From positions 11,236,716-11,300,715 of the forward strand of contig JAJEKV010000027.1 in NCBI GenBank assembly GCA_021234155.1: DNA of 64,000 nucleotides, given 5' to 3'. Positions 45,019 through 56,813 of the stretch are shown here, piece by piece. Position 1 is the first letter of the stretch. Every line of letters starts with the position of its first letter. The notes under the pieces were generated by a model. The model had not been told where the DNA came from. It did not search any database and was given only the letters and a program-made list of their open reading frames with translations. The translations under genes and the position numbers were made by a program. The DNA comes from Isoetes taiwanensis (lineage: Eukaryota > Streptophyta > Lycopodiopsida > Isoetales > Isoetaceae).

Positions 45019-48000
45019 ATGGCTATGTCTGCTTTCGTTTCCTCGCCATCTCCGTTCCTTCAGACCAATCCTAAATGTGCCATTTCAAACACGCTTTCTC
45101 TGCAGGGGTATTTGGAAGCTATAGTCTTGGTGCAGTTCTTGGCTTTAAACGTACTGATCATATAATTTTGTAGCAGGTCCCCTTTGGCTTTGACCCAGCA
45201 AAGGTTTGGGATCAAAAGAGGCGCAGGTTGATGATTTTGGGTTACTTACAACGTTGTGCTTTTGGTTTGGGTTTCTGATGTTTGAAATAATTGTGTGGAT
45301 TTTTGCAGTCAAGGTGGTCTGTGATGCCTCTGTGCCTGCAAGCCAGGTTTCTGGCCCAACTGCTACAAATCCGACCAGCCCCATTGTAGTCGATGAGGGT
45401 CTTCACCGATCTGCCTTTCCCAAAGACTTCGTATTTGGAGTGGGATCATCTGCTTTGCAAGTATATGCTCTTTGCAGATTTGTCTTCTCATATAATGCCT
45501 TGCATCTGCATGTGAAAAAACTGTGAAATCTGAACCCAATGTAATGCACCTCCTGAAATACTATATTTTGCAGTTTGAAGGTGCAGCACTTTCTGGAGGC
45601 AAAGGACCAACTGTGTGGGACGTTTTCGTCAGAGATTCAGGTTCCTATTAAATCTAAATCCTGTAACTAATATTTCGCCTCCCTCTTGCTGACCTTCTTC
45701 AATTTCCAGGCAAAATCTCTGATAACAGTAACCATTATGTGACAGCTGATCAGTATAACCGTTATAAGGTACATGTTTTTAACTCATACATGCAGATGAC
45801 TTGCAGCTTATTCTCTGATCATTTGATGCGGGTTCCTCTTCAGTCAGATATAGACCAATGTCTCAAGTACCTGAATGTAGATTCCTACAGGTTTTCCATT
45901 TGTTGGTCAAGAATATTTCCTAGTAAGTGTGCTTGCTACTTCTGCCCTGTACTTTTTGCACTGTTGTTCATCAAAATTGTTGTTTAATTGTGGAATGGCG
46001 CAGACGGAACTGGGAAAGTGAACGAGGAAGGAGTGAAGTACTACAATGATCTGATCAATGCGCTGCTGGCAAAAAGTAAGGGCGCTTAATTTTTGTCTAG
46101 AGGGCCAAATTCAATTCAATTTATATACTTTCATGTTAAATTTATATACTTTCATGTTATTTGTACTGATGCTATTGCTAGTAGTAATCTAATATTTTCT
46201 GGCAGATATCCAGCCGTTTGTGACACTGCACCATTTTGACATGCCATTGGCATTGCACTGCAAATATTTAGGATGGCTGGATGAGCAAGTTGTGTAAGTG
46301 TAGCAGAGTGCTTTTGGTTTTTTTTGAAAAAAAGAACTGAACAAAAACTGAGAGTGCAAAAACAGGGAAGATTTTACGGACTATGCGAGGTTCTGCTTCA
46401 AGACGTTCGGAGACAGAGTGAAGAACTGGACGACATTAAACGAGCCACACATGAACACAATTCAAGCGTATTTGCTGGGCAACTGGGCGCCAGGCAGATG
46501 CTCAAAGCCGGCCGATGCAGCAGGCCTAGGCATGGACCGTTTCCAGGCCGTCCCCGCCGGATCTGACGGCCCAATTTGCCTGGTGGGAGACACTAAATCT
46601 GAACCCTACGTTGTCGCCCACAACATGATCCGAGCCCATGCTTCTGCTGTTGCAGCTTACAAAACAGAATTCCAGGTACTTACCCATAATGTTTATCATG
46701 TGGAACTATATCTATCTGACACGTGTCCTCAGTCATCCTTATATATGGAGGTCATCCTCAACCCCCCATATGTTGGCCCTTACCTTGCAGGCTTTCTAAT
46801 CCTAGCGATCTTCACCGTTCATTCAACCCTGTGATCAGGCACAACACGCAGCTGTAAATTTCGTAACCCGTAGCGTAGCATCTTTGAGCCTCCGATGCTG
46901 GTAATCCAAGTTGGGAGCTGCCCAGGAGCTGGCAATCCATGCTAGGAGCTCAATGGAGGGTATCGAAGCTCTGATAATCTAGATCTGAGTGTTGATAATC
47001 CAATCGTGGGTGAGGAACCTTGCCTGCCGATTAAAGGCGATAAACACCCATGCTTGCCCCTTATAGCGAATAAACGGGCTCGTCCCCCGGAAGGAGCTCG
47101 TGGCGATCCCGTTTATTTGCCGTAAGGTGCTCGCATGGGTCTTTATATCCTTCATAATCCTCAAAGCCATGTTGCATAATCATTTCAAGAGGAGGGTTAA
47201 ACTCTTCTTCCTAGAACCACTAAAAATGGCTTTCCCGTTAACATAATATTCCACACCATGGACATATAGGACGCTCATTTTCTTCCTAGATAGGACAAGA
47301 ATGTTTACTTGACAAGAAAACCATTGTCGGTTCTCCAATCTCTCTATGTCTAAAGTTCTTTACGCATAGGATCCTCACTTTCTTTACGCTCATCTTTTTT
47401 CTAAATGTAAGGAATTTTAGTTTCAGATGGCAGCATTAGCACATTGAACAAGCTATCCTTCTTGACGTGCTTTAGCATAATCTTGTTGATGCAGGCTTCA
47501 CAAAAAGGTCAAATCGGCATTACCCTTGATTCCAGTTGGTATGAGCCCTTGACTGACTCAAAGGATGATGCTACAGCCCAATCTAGAGCACTGGATTTTG
47601 AACTTGGATGGTACACGCCCCTTTTGTACTTACTCTATACTTTCTCGAGTTTCAAATTACTCATGGTTCTTTTGGATTTCATCAGGTTCTTGAACCCCAT
47701 CATTAATGGAGATTACCCTCAAATAATGAAGGACAGAGTTGGATCACGGTTGCCAGCATTCACATCAGCAGAATCTAGCCAACTCAAGGGATCACTTGAT
47801 TTCTTAGGCATTAATTATTACTCTAGTCACTATGCAACTATGGCCGATGCCGGACACCCCCCAAATTTCATCATGGCCTATGGTCCAGATCATCAAGTTT
47901 ATGGCACACGTAAGTTTTTCCAATACACATAAAAGTTCCTTTTTATTCCGTATATGTTGTTCTCACATGTTTTCACTATGGCTTGCAGCTTATAACACAA

Positions 48001-48655
48001 AAGGGGAGCGCATTGGATTGGAGGTACACATATGTTGTTAAACTATTCGTTTGAAATCAAATAAGTTATGTACTCTTTAGCCTCTTGACCAACTCTTCTA
48101 CAGAATGGTAACTTCAACCTTGCCCCTTGGGGACTTCGTAGTCTACTCCAATACATTGGGAAAAAGTACAACCCTCAAAAGATTTATATCACTGAGAATG
48201 GTATGCTTTATATTCTTTATTGATTTGAACTGTTCTTTGTTGGGGACTTTTCTTACTTCTATTCTATTCTAGGAAACATGGATCTGCATGATTCTAAACT
48301 TCCTACAGCGGTGAAAGACAACTTGAGAATGAAGTATCTCAATGCTCATCTTCAAAATTTACTACAGGCTATTAGGTTTGCTCACATCCTCTACCCGTGT
48401 TTAAAGTCTGTACACTATGGCTGATATTTTATTTCCAGGGATGGATCTCCTGTAAAAGGATATTTTCACTGGTCACTTATGGATAATTGGGAATTCAATA
48501 GTGGATTCACTAGTAGATTTGGAATGTTTCATATAGAACGAAGCCAAGACTTAAAGAGATACCAGAAGGAATCTGCCTTTTGGTATAAATCATTCCTTGA
48601 CCGCAATAAAGTCCCAAAGGCACAAGCTGTTCAAACAAAAGTAGGTGCACTTTGA
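45019..48655 (+). CDS. plastid-type GH1 beta-glucosidase, 15 exons, 585 residues
   Basis: GH1 enzymes hydrolyse beta-glucosides. Exons with GT-AG borders are 45019-45107, 45177-45226, 45309-45460, 45574-45640, 45710-45768, 45844-45922, 46004-46075, 46206-46293, 46366-46675, 47495-47610, 47686-47909, 47989-48023, 48104-48200, 48273-48375 and 48439-48655. They join in frame to 585 codons without a stop. Residues 1-50 are Ser/Thr-rich and basic and end KVVCDAS, a typical chloroplast transit-peptide end. The acid/base Glu is in TLNEP (about residue 245) and the nucleophile in ITENG (about 478). SYRFSICWSRIFP, GDTKSEPYVVAHN, DFLGINYYSSHY and DNWEFNSGFTSRFG are also present. Against the family consensus, H-W-D-x-P-Q reads HFDMPL and the sugar-binding E-W near the end reads E-F, so specificity may be shifted. 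It is the only intact gene in the window. Substrate is unknown. Confidence 0.93.
47046..47140. repeat. fold-back in intron 9 of the beta-glucosidase
   Basis: ACCCATGCTTGCCCC...GAATAAACGGG (47046-47078) pairs with CCCGTTTATTTGCCG...CGCATGGGT (47108-47140), with a few mismatches and a 29-base loop. It lies inside an intron of about 820 bases, by far the gene's largest, so it may be a small MITE. Confidence 0.65.
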
Positions 48656-49979
48656 TTGCACCAAAAGTACGATGGTGACTATGATGACCTCGACAATGAC
48701 AACAATGACGAGAACAATGGTGGGAAGAAGCCAAGTAGACGTTCTAATTGGAAGTTTATACAGCCTTAGTTTCAAGTTTTAAGCTTGGTGATAATTGTAA
48801 TGAAGTAATATACCTATGAGTTGGTTGATGATATGGCTTAGTCCATGGTTTAAGGTTTGTACTAACTTTTGAATAAGAAACTACAAGCAAGTTGTCTAAC
48901 GTTATGTGGCATATTAATGCATAACTTTGGAAAATAATGTTAAGACAACTAACAAGTTGTGTGTGTTCACATTGTTCTAGATATGGACTCACATGACCAT
49001 AGAAACCAACTAGCATGTTTCACTTGGCTCATTCCTAGGATTCATCAAACCATATAAGACGATCCATAAGCTCCCTTCTTTGAAGGTTTGCACCATAAGT
49101 TCCCTTCTTTGAAGGTTTGCACTGTCTCTTGTGCTTGTACTTCTCAAAGTCATCCTTTAGGTTTCCTCTTGACCACTATAAGGCCACAAAATCGGGCCAT
49201 GCTATTCTATCTCACTACTTTGAGTTATGCTTTTGGTTCATAGAGCTTGCTTAATCCATCATTTAGGCTGAGATCTTGAGAAATTGCACTCAGCCAATAG
49301 ATTTGATGCTCTTCTTCTTCGAGCAACCAATACAAAGTTTTTCGCTCACTACTTCAGCGTTTTACATTCATTTGATATGGCTTAAAATAAAGTTGTCCTT
49401 AATGTCGGGATGGAATCCCCAACTGTTAGAATTGTGCCACCTGATGCCTCGTGATAGCGGAGGGCAGGGCTAGCCTTCCTTATTCGCTCCCCCTACTAAT
49501 GTAGCATCATATCTGACCATTCATGCTTGAATTGGAACATTGGATTTGATGCCACGTCAGCAGAGAGGCCTAATAAGGATGGTGTCCCCAGTGGAGTCCG
49601 GGAAACCAGCATGAATGGGGCTTCCATCCATCCCACTTCTGAGCATTCAATTTAACTATCAGCTTGCATATGTTCCTTGTCCATTTCTGACAATGCATCC
49701 TGTTAAGTTTCTAAAAAGTGGCTGAAGTGATAACTTATACACTATGGGCATTGGCCAGCTGATAACTTATACACCATGTTACGATCATTATTGTCTACTG
49801 TATTGTTCCTAAGGGGGTTTCACATGTAGAAATCTTAGCGACATTATCAGCAATTGATGGAAACGTGTCGCCAAAAATGTAAACAGAAAAGGCATATGCA
49901 TAAAATGCAGTGATTAATACTGCAACAACGATTGCTCACACACTGACCCCAATTTTGATCCACAGTTTTTTTTTTTTTT
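48656..49979. other. 3' flank, no gene recognised; short tandem repeats
   Basis: A 33-base unit (CCCTTCTTTGAAGGTTTGCAC) occurs twice at about 49045-49118. TGATAACTTATACAC.ATG is repeated at about 49725-49780. A T-run of 14 ends the stretch. No coding family was seen. Confidence 0.4.
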
Positions 49980-50378
49980 GATGAAAGATTAGATGACACA
50001 TTACAAGTAGGAGATGTTTTTGCCTTATTTGCTACTCCTGGGAATGAGGAGGACGTGCCTTATTATATTTTGTTGTGCAACAAGGAGAAACATATGGATC
50101 AGGATATAGTATATGATTATGGAAACAGAATGCTTGCTGGGGAAAAGGTCATTTCAGCCTATTATTATCAATTCATGAAGAGGACTCAGCATAAGTACAA
50201 GCTAATTGAAACTAAGAGTGCACTAGTTCCAGCAAAATTTGTCATCAGAGTGAGGTTTCAAATGACTCAAATAAGCCATAAAATCAGGGGCATTAAGTTT
50301 GCATGTGCACTATCTTTCGAGGTATATGATATGCTGATGTCAAGTCTCCCTGAAGTTGTGGAGAATTTAGAATTATGA
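49980..50378 (+). CDS. unrecognised conserved-looking frame, transposon-associated?
   Basis: The frame is open from about 49980 (DDTLQVGDVFALFATPGNEE, DVPYYILLCNKEK) through ATG 50055 to the stop at 50378. It resembles an exon following an intron, because it has no good upstream ATG. A segment of type DPL.VGD.V......EE...Y.......K is familiar to me from plant transposon-linked proteins near Ulp1 genes, and a Ulp1-like frame lies 2.5 kb away on the other strand. The function is unknown. Confidence 0.4.
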   Translation, partial: DERLDDTLQVGDVFALFATPGNEEDVPYYILLCNKEKHMDQDIVYDYGNRMLAGEKVISAYYYQFMKRTQHKYKLIETKSALVPAKFVIRVRFQMTQISHKIRGIKFACALSFEVYDMLMSSLPEVVENLEL

Positions 50379-50489
50379 AGAGTACATGACTCTTTGAGAT
50401 GTACAACAGAGAAACACAGCATTGTATTAGCCTTATTATTTTTGGTAAATTCTATTGGAAAAGATCTAATCTGGAACTCTAATTTGATA

Positions 50490-51497
50490 TCTGTTTTCTA
50501 TGTCTATTGGAAGATCATGCAGTGATCTAAATAAACCAATAATGTACAAGAAACTTGCAGAAATAAAGCAAAGGACTCACTTGTTGAGCACCTTCCCAAA
50601 ACAAAGAAAAAGCAATCTCAGAAAAACTTATATCATGCATTAGCAATCTCGAATTTTGATACCATTTCAATTCAAGCAGGTGCTCTGATTTGCAAAGAAT
50701 ATATGACCAAAAGTCTAGCCCCAAAAAATTTGCAAAACCCTTTCAAAATTGACAGTCTGACCAATTAAAATAAAAGTCAATATTTCAATCAGAATGCTAT
50801 TTTTTGCAAAATAAAGAAATGGATCTTTTCTGAAAGTTTCCACTTGGAGCACTTTCTGACAAGTCTGCATGAATGGTGCATCAGGTTAATTCAACAAAAA
50901 TCATGCAAATAAGCCTTAAAAAATGACTTCTTATCTGGCAGGCTATAACTCTGCATTGTGGTACATATTGACATCTTGGTACATAATCTAATATTTGTTT
51001 ACTATGTCTATTGGAAGATCATGAACTGATCTAACTAAATCAATATGTGCAAGAAACTTGCAGAAATAAAGCAAAAAACTCACTTTTTGAGCACCTTCCC
51101 CCACCAAAAAAAAAAAAAAAAAGGCAGTCTCAAAAAAACTTATGCCATGCATTAGCAATCTTGAATTTTGATACCATTTCAATTCAAGCAAGTGCTTTGA
51201 TTTGCAAAGAATGTATGATCAAAAGTCTAGCCCCAAAAAATTTGCAGAGCCCTTTCAAAATTGACAACTTGACTAAGTCGAGAAAAAATCAATGTTTCAA
51301 ACAGAATATTATTTTTTGCAGAATAAGCAAATGGATCCTTTTTTCAAAATTTCCACTTGGAGTACTTTCTGACAAGTCTGGATGAACAATGCATCGGGTT
51401 AATTCAACAAAAATCACAGAAATAAGCCTTAAAAAATGACTTCTTGTCTGGCAGACTGTAACTCTGCATCTTTGTACATCTTGGTACATTGTGGTAC
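50490..51497. repeat. 504-bp tandem duplication, two copies
   Basis: CTATGTCTATTGGAAGATCA occurs at 50498 and 51002. The sequence between repeats collinearly to about 51497 with scattered changes. One change is an A-run in copy 2 (51105-51122) where copy 1 has CCCAAAACAAAG. Both end ...CTGGCAG.CT.TAACTCTGCAT. No gene is inside. Confidence 0.85.
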
Positions 51498-51654
51498 ATG
51501 TTTGTACATTTAATAATCATTTAAAAACATTTAGAAACACGATTGAAACACTTAGAAACATTTAGAATCCAATTGAAAGATTAAAAATCGAAAGATAAGA
51601 AAATAGTTTTTGCATTATCCTGGAATGTTCACAAGATTCACATTTCAACTCATA

Positions 51655-52307
51655 TCATCTTATTTCTGGTTGTATGCAGTCATTCCACAATTCTTCCAAG
51701 TCATTTCTATACTTTGTGCAGATCTGCCAGTCTACATTTTCTGACAAGGAGTCAGCTGGATTGTATACTTCATTCTGAAAGACATACATTTGCACATCTG
51801 AAGCATGCTGACGCCCTGTCAGCCATGGTATAAATCTTGTCACTAGTGTGTGGTTATTCATTTGATCGATTGTCCAAGCTGGTGGACAAATGAAGCTGTA
51901 TTTTGGAATAAAAACCATCTTGTACCTACTATCATCTTTTAGTAGGGTATCCATCACACTTCTATCTTGACATTGGTTTAACACAAAGCCAATTGGTTTC
52001 ACGTATAATGGTTTGTCTTCATATGCAGCACATCTAAAAGGCAATTCAAGGCAATGGCTGCCATCATAAAACAAGACTAATTGATTGTGAAACCTTTCTG
52101 AATAACTGCAAGCTTCAATCTTTCAGCATTCTTGGAAGCTACTGATGTCCACAATCCAACTTCAAAATTCTCAAAAATAAAATCTAAGAACCCTTCAATA
52201 TGTGGCCTTAAGAAAATGACCTTGTTTTCCACAAACTTGTACTCTCCAATTAAGTCTTCATTCTTTATAGTTGTACGATGCATTTGTTTGGCCAACACAT
52301 TATTCAC
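51655..52307 (-). pseudogene. FCP1/NIF-like HAD phosphatase fragment
   Basis: NIF-family phosphatases dephosphorylate Ser/Thr, for example of the RNA polymerase II tail. The minus strand reads VIFLRPHIEGFLDFIFENFE and VGLWTS...KNAERL, then after a one-base frameshift near 52090 LVLFYDGSHC, KPLYVKPIGFVL, DTLLKDDSRYKMVF and HTLVTRFIPWL...DVQMYV. This follows the family order (RP.l.eFL...fe..vWTS; K.l..v; tLl.DDSpyK; l.pfL..l...dV..yv). The N-terminal DxDxT nucleophile block is not found, so it is truncated. It lies beside the Ulp1-like frame. Confidence 0.65.
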
Positions 52308-52727
52308 AACATGTCATAATACCTGCCATAAAATACAAACATATTTAAAAAGTAGTTTTTATTAATAGTACTGAGTACAAATAATAAATAAATGGCATGG
52401 GTTTCTCGAGTTTAAACAATACAAGAATACATGGAGAGTTTGAGATCAAATAATAAGCAATGACATTGGGTTTTTGTGTTCAAATAATAAACAATGACAG
52501 ATCCTCCGAGAGTTGACTTCATGACAGGAGCATATTAAAAAATCATTTTTTACTAGCTGCCTTCATATCTTGAACTGAGATTGAAGCTGGAAATTGAGCA
52601 ATAAGTGCCTCATACGTGAGGGCAGCCGAGCCTGCATGAACTCGTGGTTGAACTAGTTCTTGTTTATTTAGAATGGCCAATAAAAAGTTTATTAATTCAG
52701 CAGAAAAGATACTAATCTAGAAGTCAT

Positions 52728-53310
52728 TTACCCTACCATGCTTGACGTCCTTCCAAGGATATGCCCATCAACAAACGCCTGCATAAATGCCATCACATAA
52801 AGCCCACAAGATGTATGATCTATTTGTTGTGGGACTTTTGGATATTTGACAGGACATGTGTTTGATTGGCCTTGCTTTAACACATTTGGATAGTCCAAAG
52901 CAGCTCTAGCCACATATATATGCAAGCTGCAAAAGCAATCTTTATCAGCATAACATACATGAAAGAAGAGACAGATAATAGGTTATAGCATCTTAATTAC
53001 TAAATGAGCTCCTTACCTCTTCAAAATCTTCACATCTACTTTAACGTCTTTCAATGAATTGAACACTTGAAACCCTGCTGCAGTCTTACTCTTCCTATTC
53101 ATATTGAGAATAGCAAGGGTATGATGGTCTGCGTTCAGCATGGACATTATAATCCATTTGCATTTGGCACATGCTATTCCCTGAAGACACTGCTTCACAA
53201 TGGTAGCACACCTATCACCACTTTTGCCCATACCAACACCTGAATCTTTCTTTCACAGATGAGTCCTAAATTCAATGTAGTTTTCTGGAGGAAAGAACTA
53301 GATGAGATCT
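52728..53310 (-). pseudogene. Ulp1-like cysteine protease (C48) C-terminal part
   Basis: C48 proteases remove SUMO/NEDD8-type tags. Exon 1 (about 53300-53013) has FFPPENYIEFRTHL-like sequence with a stop, then CKWIIMSMLNADHHTLAILN, with the catalytic His in the HHTL context, and FQVFNSLKD as a likely Asp region. It ends KILKR at a GTAAGG donor. After an 85-base intron ending TTGCAG, exon 2 (52927-52728) has VPQQIDHTSCGLYVMAFMQA with the Gln and the catalytic Cys. Plant transposons of several families carry Ulp1 genes, so a transposon origin is likely. One stop near 53255 marks it as damaged. Confidence 0.7.
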
Positions 53311-54160
53311 CTTTTATCTTTTTTGCAGATGCATCTGTAAGTACCTATGACAATGTATAAACAAAAATGTTAAACAGATTATAACTAGAGAAATTACTAA
53401 ACTAGTTATCTATCTTACCTGCAATATAAGCCGACGTGACGGTTGCTGCACTTTGGATTGACAATGTCCTTAACATCACAAAGATTAAGAGCAAAACCTG
53501 GTAAAGGTAGAGAGCCTTCAAAAACTGGAACTTTCTTCAAGATCCTCATTTTCTTGAGGAGTTCTTTTCAATGGCTGCTAACAGTCATTTCCTGCACTTG
53601 AGAAGTCCATTACACAACAAGCTTTTCTTTTGCCAATGGTTTGGCCTTCTGGTCATTATGTATACTTTGTACTATATTTTCAATTTGTTGGTCTATTTCT
53701 CGTTCCATTTCTGAGTTATTCAGTTGTATGTCATCATACTGATTTAAGGGTTGCATACCTGAAATAAATTTAAAGCAAGCATCATAAATCGAAATTACAA
53801 GGATAATTTGACGTTCTTACTTGATGAAGGTACACCTTCATTATTCTTTGTATCGAACAACTGCTGCTCGATTCATGCAGGAGCATTAATAGTAGCAGTT
53901 CCCCTATCTGTGACTTCATCTTCATCTTCATGATCATTCACATTAGTGAAATCTAGCTTGGTAGTAATTGACTCAATAACTGAAAGAAAAAATATCACGA
54001 GGATCTAGAAAACCATTCATAAAGGCAAGTTTTATTTACCAGCAGCTTGAGTAATCTTGGGTTGCTGTTCTTGCTTCTTGACACTATAAGAATCTGAATA
54101 TAAACATAGCGTGCCAGGACAATATATTACATAGCCAGAAAATATAAACTTTCTTAGTCA
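53310..54160. other. no recognised gene; probable decayed upstream part of the Ulp1 frame
   Basis: Short minus-strand coding-looking pieces alternate with AT-rich introns or spacers. None has a family signature. Confidence 0.3.
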
Positions 54161-54167
54161 CTGCAAA

Positions 54168-55541
54168 TTAATCCCATCTTCTTTTTCTTTTCCTGTTCTT
54201 ATCTGGCACTTCAACTTCTTCCTGTTCTGGCTGGCCTTCTTGTTCTGGTTCTTGGGGAGGTGGTGGCGGTGGCATATGCCCACGATCCTGGCCTCCCATG
54301 GGCAGCATGGTCCATTGTACTAGCTGCTCCATCTGATTGCGCATTTCTACCAACCTCCTGTTAATAGTTTCCATTGACACGTTGTCTTCCTCCTCATGAT
54401 CCCGACCAAAGAGGTTCCTAGGCTGCCAGTTGTGTTGCTTGCCCTGATCTTGTGAGGTGAAGCCGATGTTTCTGGATGCAAGGATTAGTCACACAACTTT
54501 GTTATTCAAAGTTATATGTTGTTATGACATTTCTATATTAATTCATCTTACCCATAAAAGAAATCAAGTTAAAACTCAAATTACAATGTTACAATGAATT
54601 ATTTTAAACATGACATGAATATACAATTTTGAAACTTGAAATAAGTAGTACATATGAAGTTAAAACATTTAATTAATACATCACAAGGAAAAGGTTCAAT
54701 CTCGAGAACTCTTCTTGGACTTGAAGAAGTTCTTGATGTCTTTGAGCCAAAGACCCTTGCCGATGTTGCATAGAATGTTGCGTGACGACCCACTTCTAGT
54801 GCTCTTGCCATCTGTGAAGGTGGAAGCTGGGGTGCCATAGCTGCCACTCCTTCCAAGAGTGTGTCTCTCAGATGCCCTCAGGCTAAATCTAGGTTGTAGA
54901 GCACCACTGATCTCTTGAAGGAGATGTCTCATCTTGGCATGCTGGCCAAATCCCGCAAGTGCAATCAGAAGTGACACTCTTCCTCTCCTCTTGGGCTGAA
55001 ATCCCTATGGAATACTATCATCTGGCCCTAGCTTAGGACTGGAAGGTAGTAATGAAGGGCCTTCCCCCTCTGAGGTTTTGCTTGATCCGCCCCCATGCCT
55101 CTCCTCCCTGCTGCACTGCCATAGTCCACTGCCAAGAGGTCGCCATGATCCCTGAACATGGTGGCTGCTCTTTCCAAGTTGATATGAGACCCCTCCCATA
55201 TGCCACTTGATCGGAGGGGGTGACTCTTGGGCCTCTGCCCGGCTTATATAGGGTGCTTTGGATTGCTTGAAATTTCTCTTCTTGGATGATTGGTCGGTGC
55301 TGCTAATATACTTGCCTTATGTATTCATATACTACCACATCCGACATTCTCTCCCCGGCATATGAGTGTCGTTCTGCTATACGTCTCATGGAATTTCCTG
55401 GTAAGTGTAGTCGATGAGGTCTCTCTGCTGCCCTTCTGCAATCAACCCCAAGAGCTCGTCGATTCGTAGCCCTTCCTCCAAGCAGTATGGTAGGTGGAGG
55501 ATGTCGATGGCGAAGAAGAAGAAGATGTCGATGGCGAAGAG
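54168..55541 (-). mobile_element. relative of the 20.8-43.5 kb retrotransposon: ORF-X and gag start
   Basis: ORF-X occupies 55541-54696 on the minus strand (ILHLPYCLEEGLRIDELLG, LIDYTYQEIP, STLYKPGRGP, GRVSLLIALAG, SSRNILCNIGKGLWLKDIK, NFF). About 200 AT-rich bases follow. The gag start then reads NWQPRNLFGRDHEEED and SMETINRRLVEMRNQMEQLV plus PPPPPP (about 54480-54168). It parallels 25560-26960 of the plus-strand element in order and spacing. The upstream part, where an H3-like frame would lie, is cut off by another LTR at 55542. gag stops at 54168. It has stops and frame breaks. Confidence 0.75.
55512..55541. repeat. 24-bp direct repeat at an LTR junction
   Basis: GATGTCGATGGCGAAGAAG occurs twice in succession just before the LTR start, as GAAGAAGAA-spaced units. 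It lies in ORF-X coding sequence. Confidence 0.6.
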
Positions 55542-56252
55542 TGTTACATACAAATATTGGGCCCTAGGTCACATAGGACCATTAAACCTAGGAGTTACAC
55601 GTTTAAGGGACACATGGCATCAATGGATAATAGAAGTGCCAAGTAACCATAGACAACTAGTTAAGTAGTTCTGAAGAGAAAGCACACTGGGTTAAGTGTT
55701 AGCAGCACAATCAGTTGAGTGGGTGTTGCAAAGGAAGTACACATAGTTCACTGCTAGAAGAACTAAAGAGAAGTGACAGTGCCACTAGAGTTAGGGCCCA
55801 TATAAGAGATCAAGGATCTCTATGGAAAGGGAATAAGCAAGAGATCAAGGAAGAGAGGATGAGGATATGTGGATCAAGCTGGGATCCAAGAACATGCAAA
55901 TAAGGGATTACTATGCTTAAGGTTAAATTCCATCCTTATGACATAAGGATGTCATGTCTCTACTCTAGGCACTAGCATAGGTACAATCTAATAGACGAGG
56001 TTTTGGATCGTAAGCCATTACTGTGCATCGTGGGGGGTCGAGGACTCAATATGTGTGGGCAGTAGATGCATGGATCACAATAGGGGTGTTGACTTATTAC
56101 GTGTAAGTGCTTGAGGGATCTCAGGTAGCTTACAACTTAATCTGGATCAAGCAAAAGCTTGTGTGTCATACTGTGGGGGGATCTGAGATTCGAGGTGAGG
56201 GTGGTAGGTGCGAGTTTCCAGTTTAAGACAGCAGCAATTTTTGTATGCGACA
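55542..56252 (+). repeat. LTR of another retrotransposon, 711 bp
   Basis: It starts TGTTACATAC and ends GTATGCGACA, an imperfect 10-bp inverted repeat. A primer-binding site follows directly. It interrupts ORF-X of the minus-strand relative. No second copy is seen in the window, so it is the 5' LTR of an element that is truncated or extends in scrambled form to the right. Confidence 0.75.
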
Positions 56253-56255
56253 TTT

Positions 56256-56268
56256 TGGTATCAGAGCC
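56256..56268 (+). other. primer-binding site, tRNA-iMet type
   Basis: TGGTATCAGAGCC follows the LTR end after three T residues. Confidence 0.85.
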
Positions 56269-56269
56269 G

Positions 56270-56813
56270 AGCTCCGATTGTCTAGAAGCATTGAACGGCA
56301 ACTATAGCTGAAAATAATTTTAGTTGTTGAGTAGACTATTTCAAATTAATATATTTGTACTAGTATTGTATGGGTGATTAACAATCACACCAAAGACACT
56401 ACTCTATGCAGAAATTTGCAAAAACATGAGTATAACACATGAATTAGAAGGGTTTTCAGTGTCACCAGGTGGCGAAGAAAAAAAATTGCAATGTTGATAT
56501 GACTCATAATTAATTTCCAGAATTTACAAGTCTCGAGCTTGTAAGAAATTCATGATTTTGACGAACATATTACAATATGGTTATGGTGGCCTCAAACAGC
56601 TTTGAGCAAGCAAAAAGCTTGCATCTAAGAAAAGCCAGGGTCGAAATGGGGTTTTCCCACAGGCTACGGCTGGTCTTGAAAATTGGACGGTAGATTTCTT
56701 AGGGGCCGAAATGATCATGGCTAAAGTTCCAGCTTATATCGAGTTATCAGCAAGTCTCCATAGTCTACAAACTTCGTGGGCTCGTTGATGGGCTTTTTGC
56801 TATGGACTTTTAA
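56270..56813 (+). other. probable retrotransposon leader, no gene recognised
   Basis: Sequence downstream of the primer site without a coding family. The expected gag may be the fragment at 59614-60000, displaced by the repeats and the TIR element in between. Confidence 0.35.
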
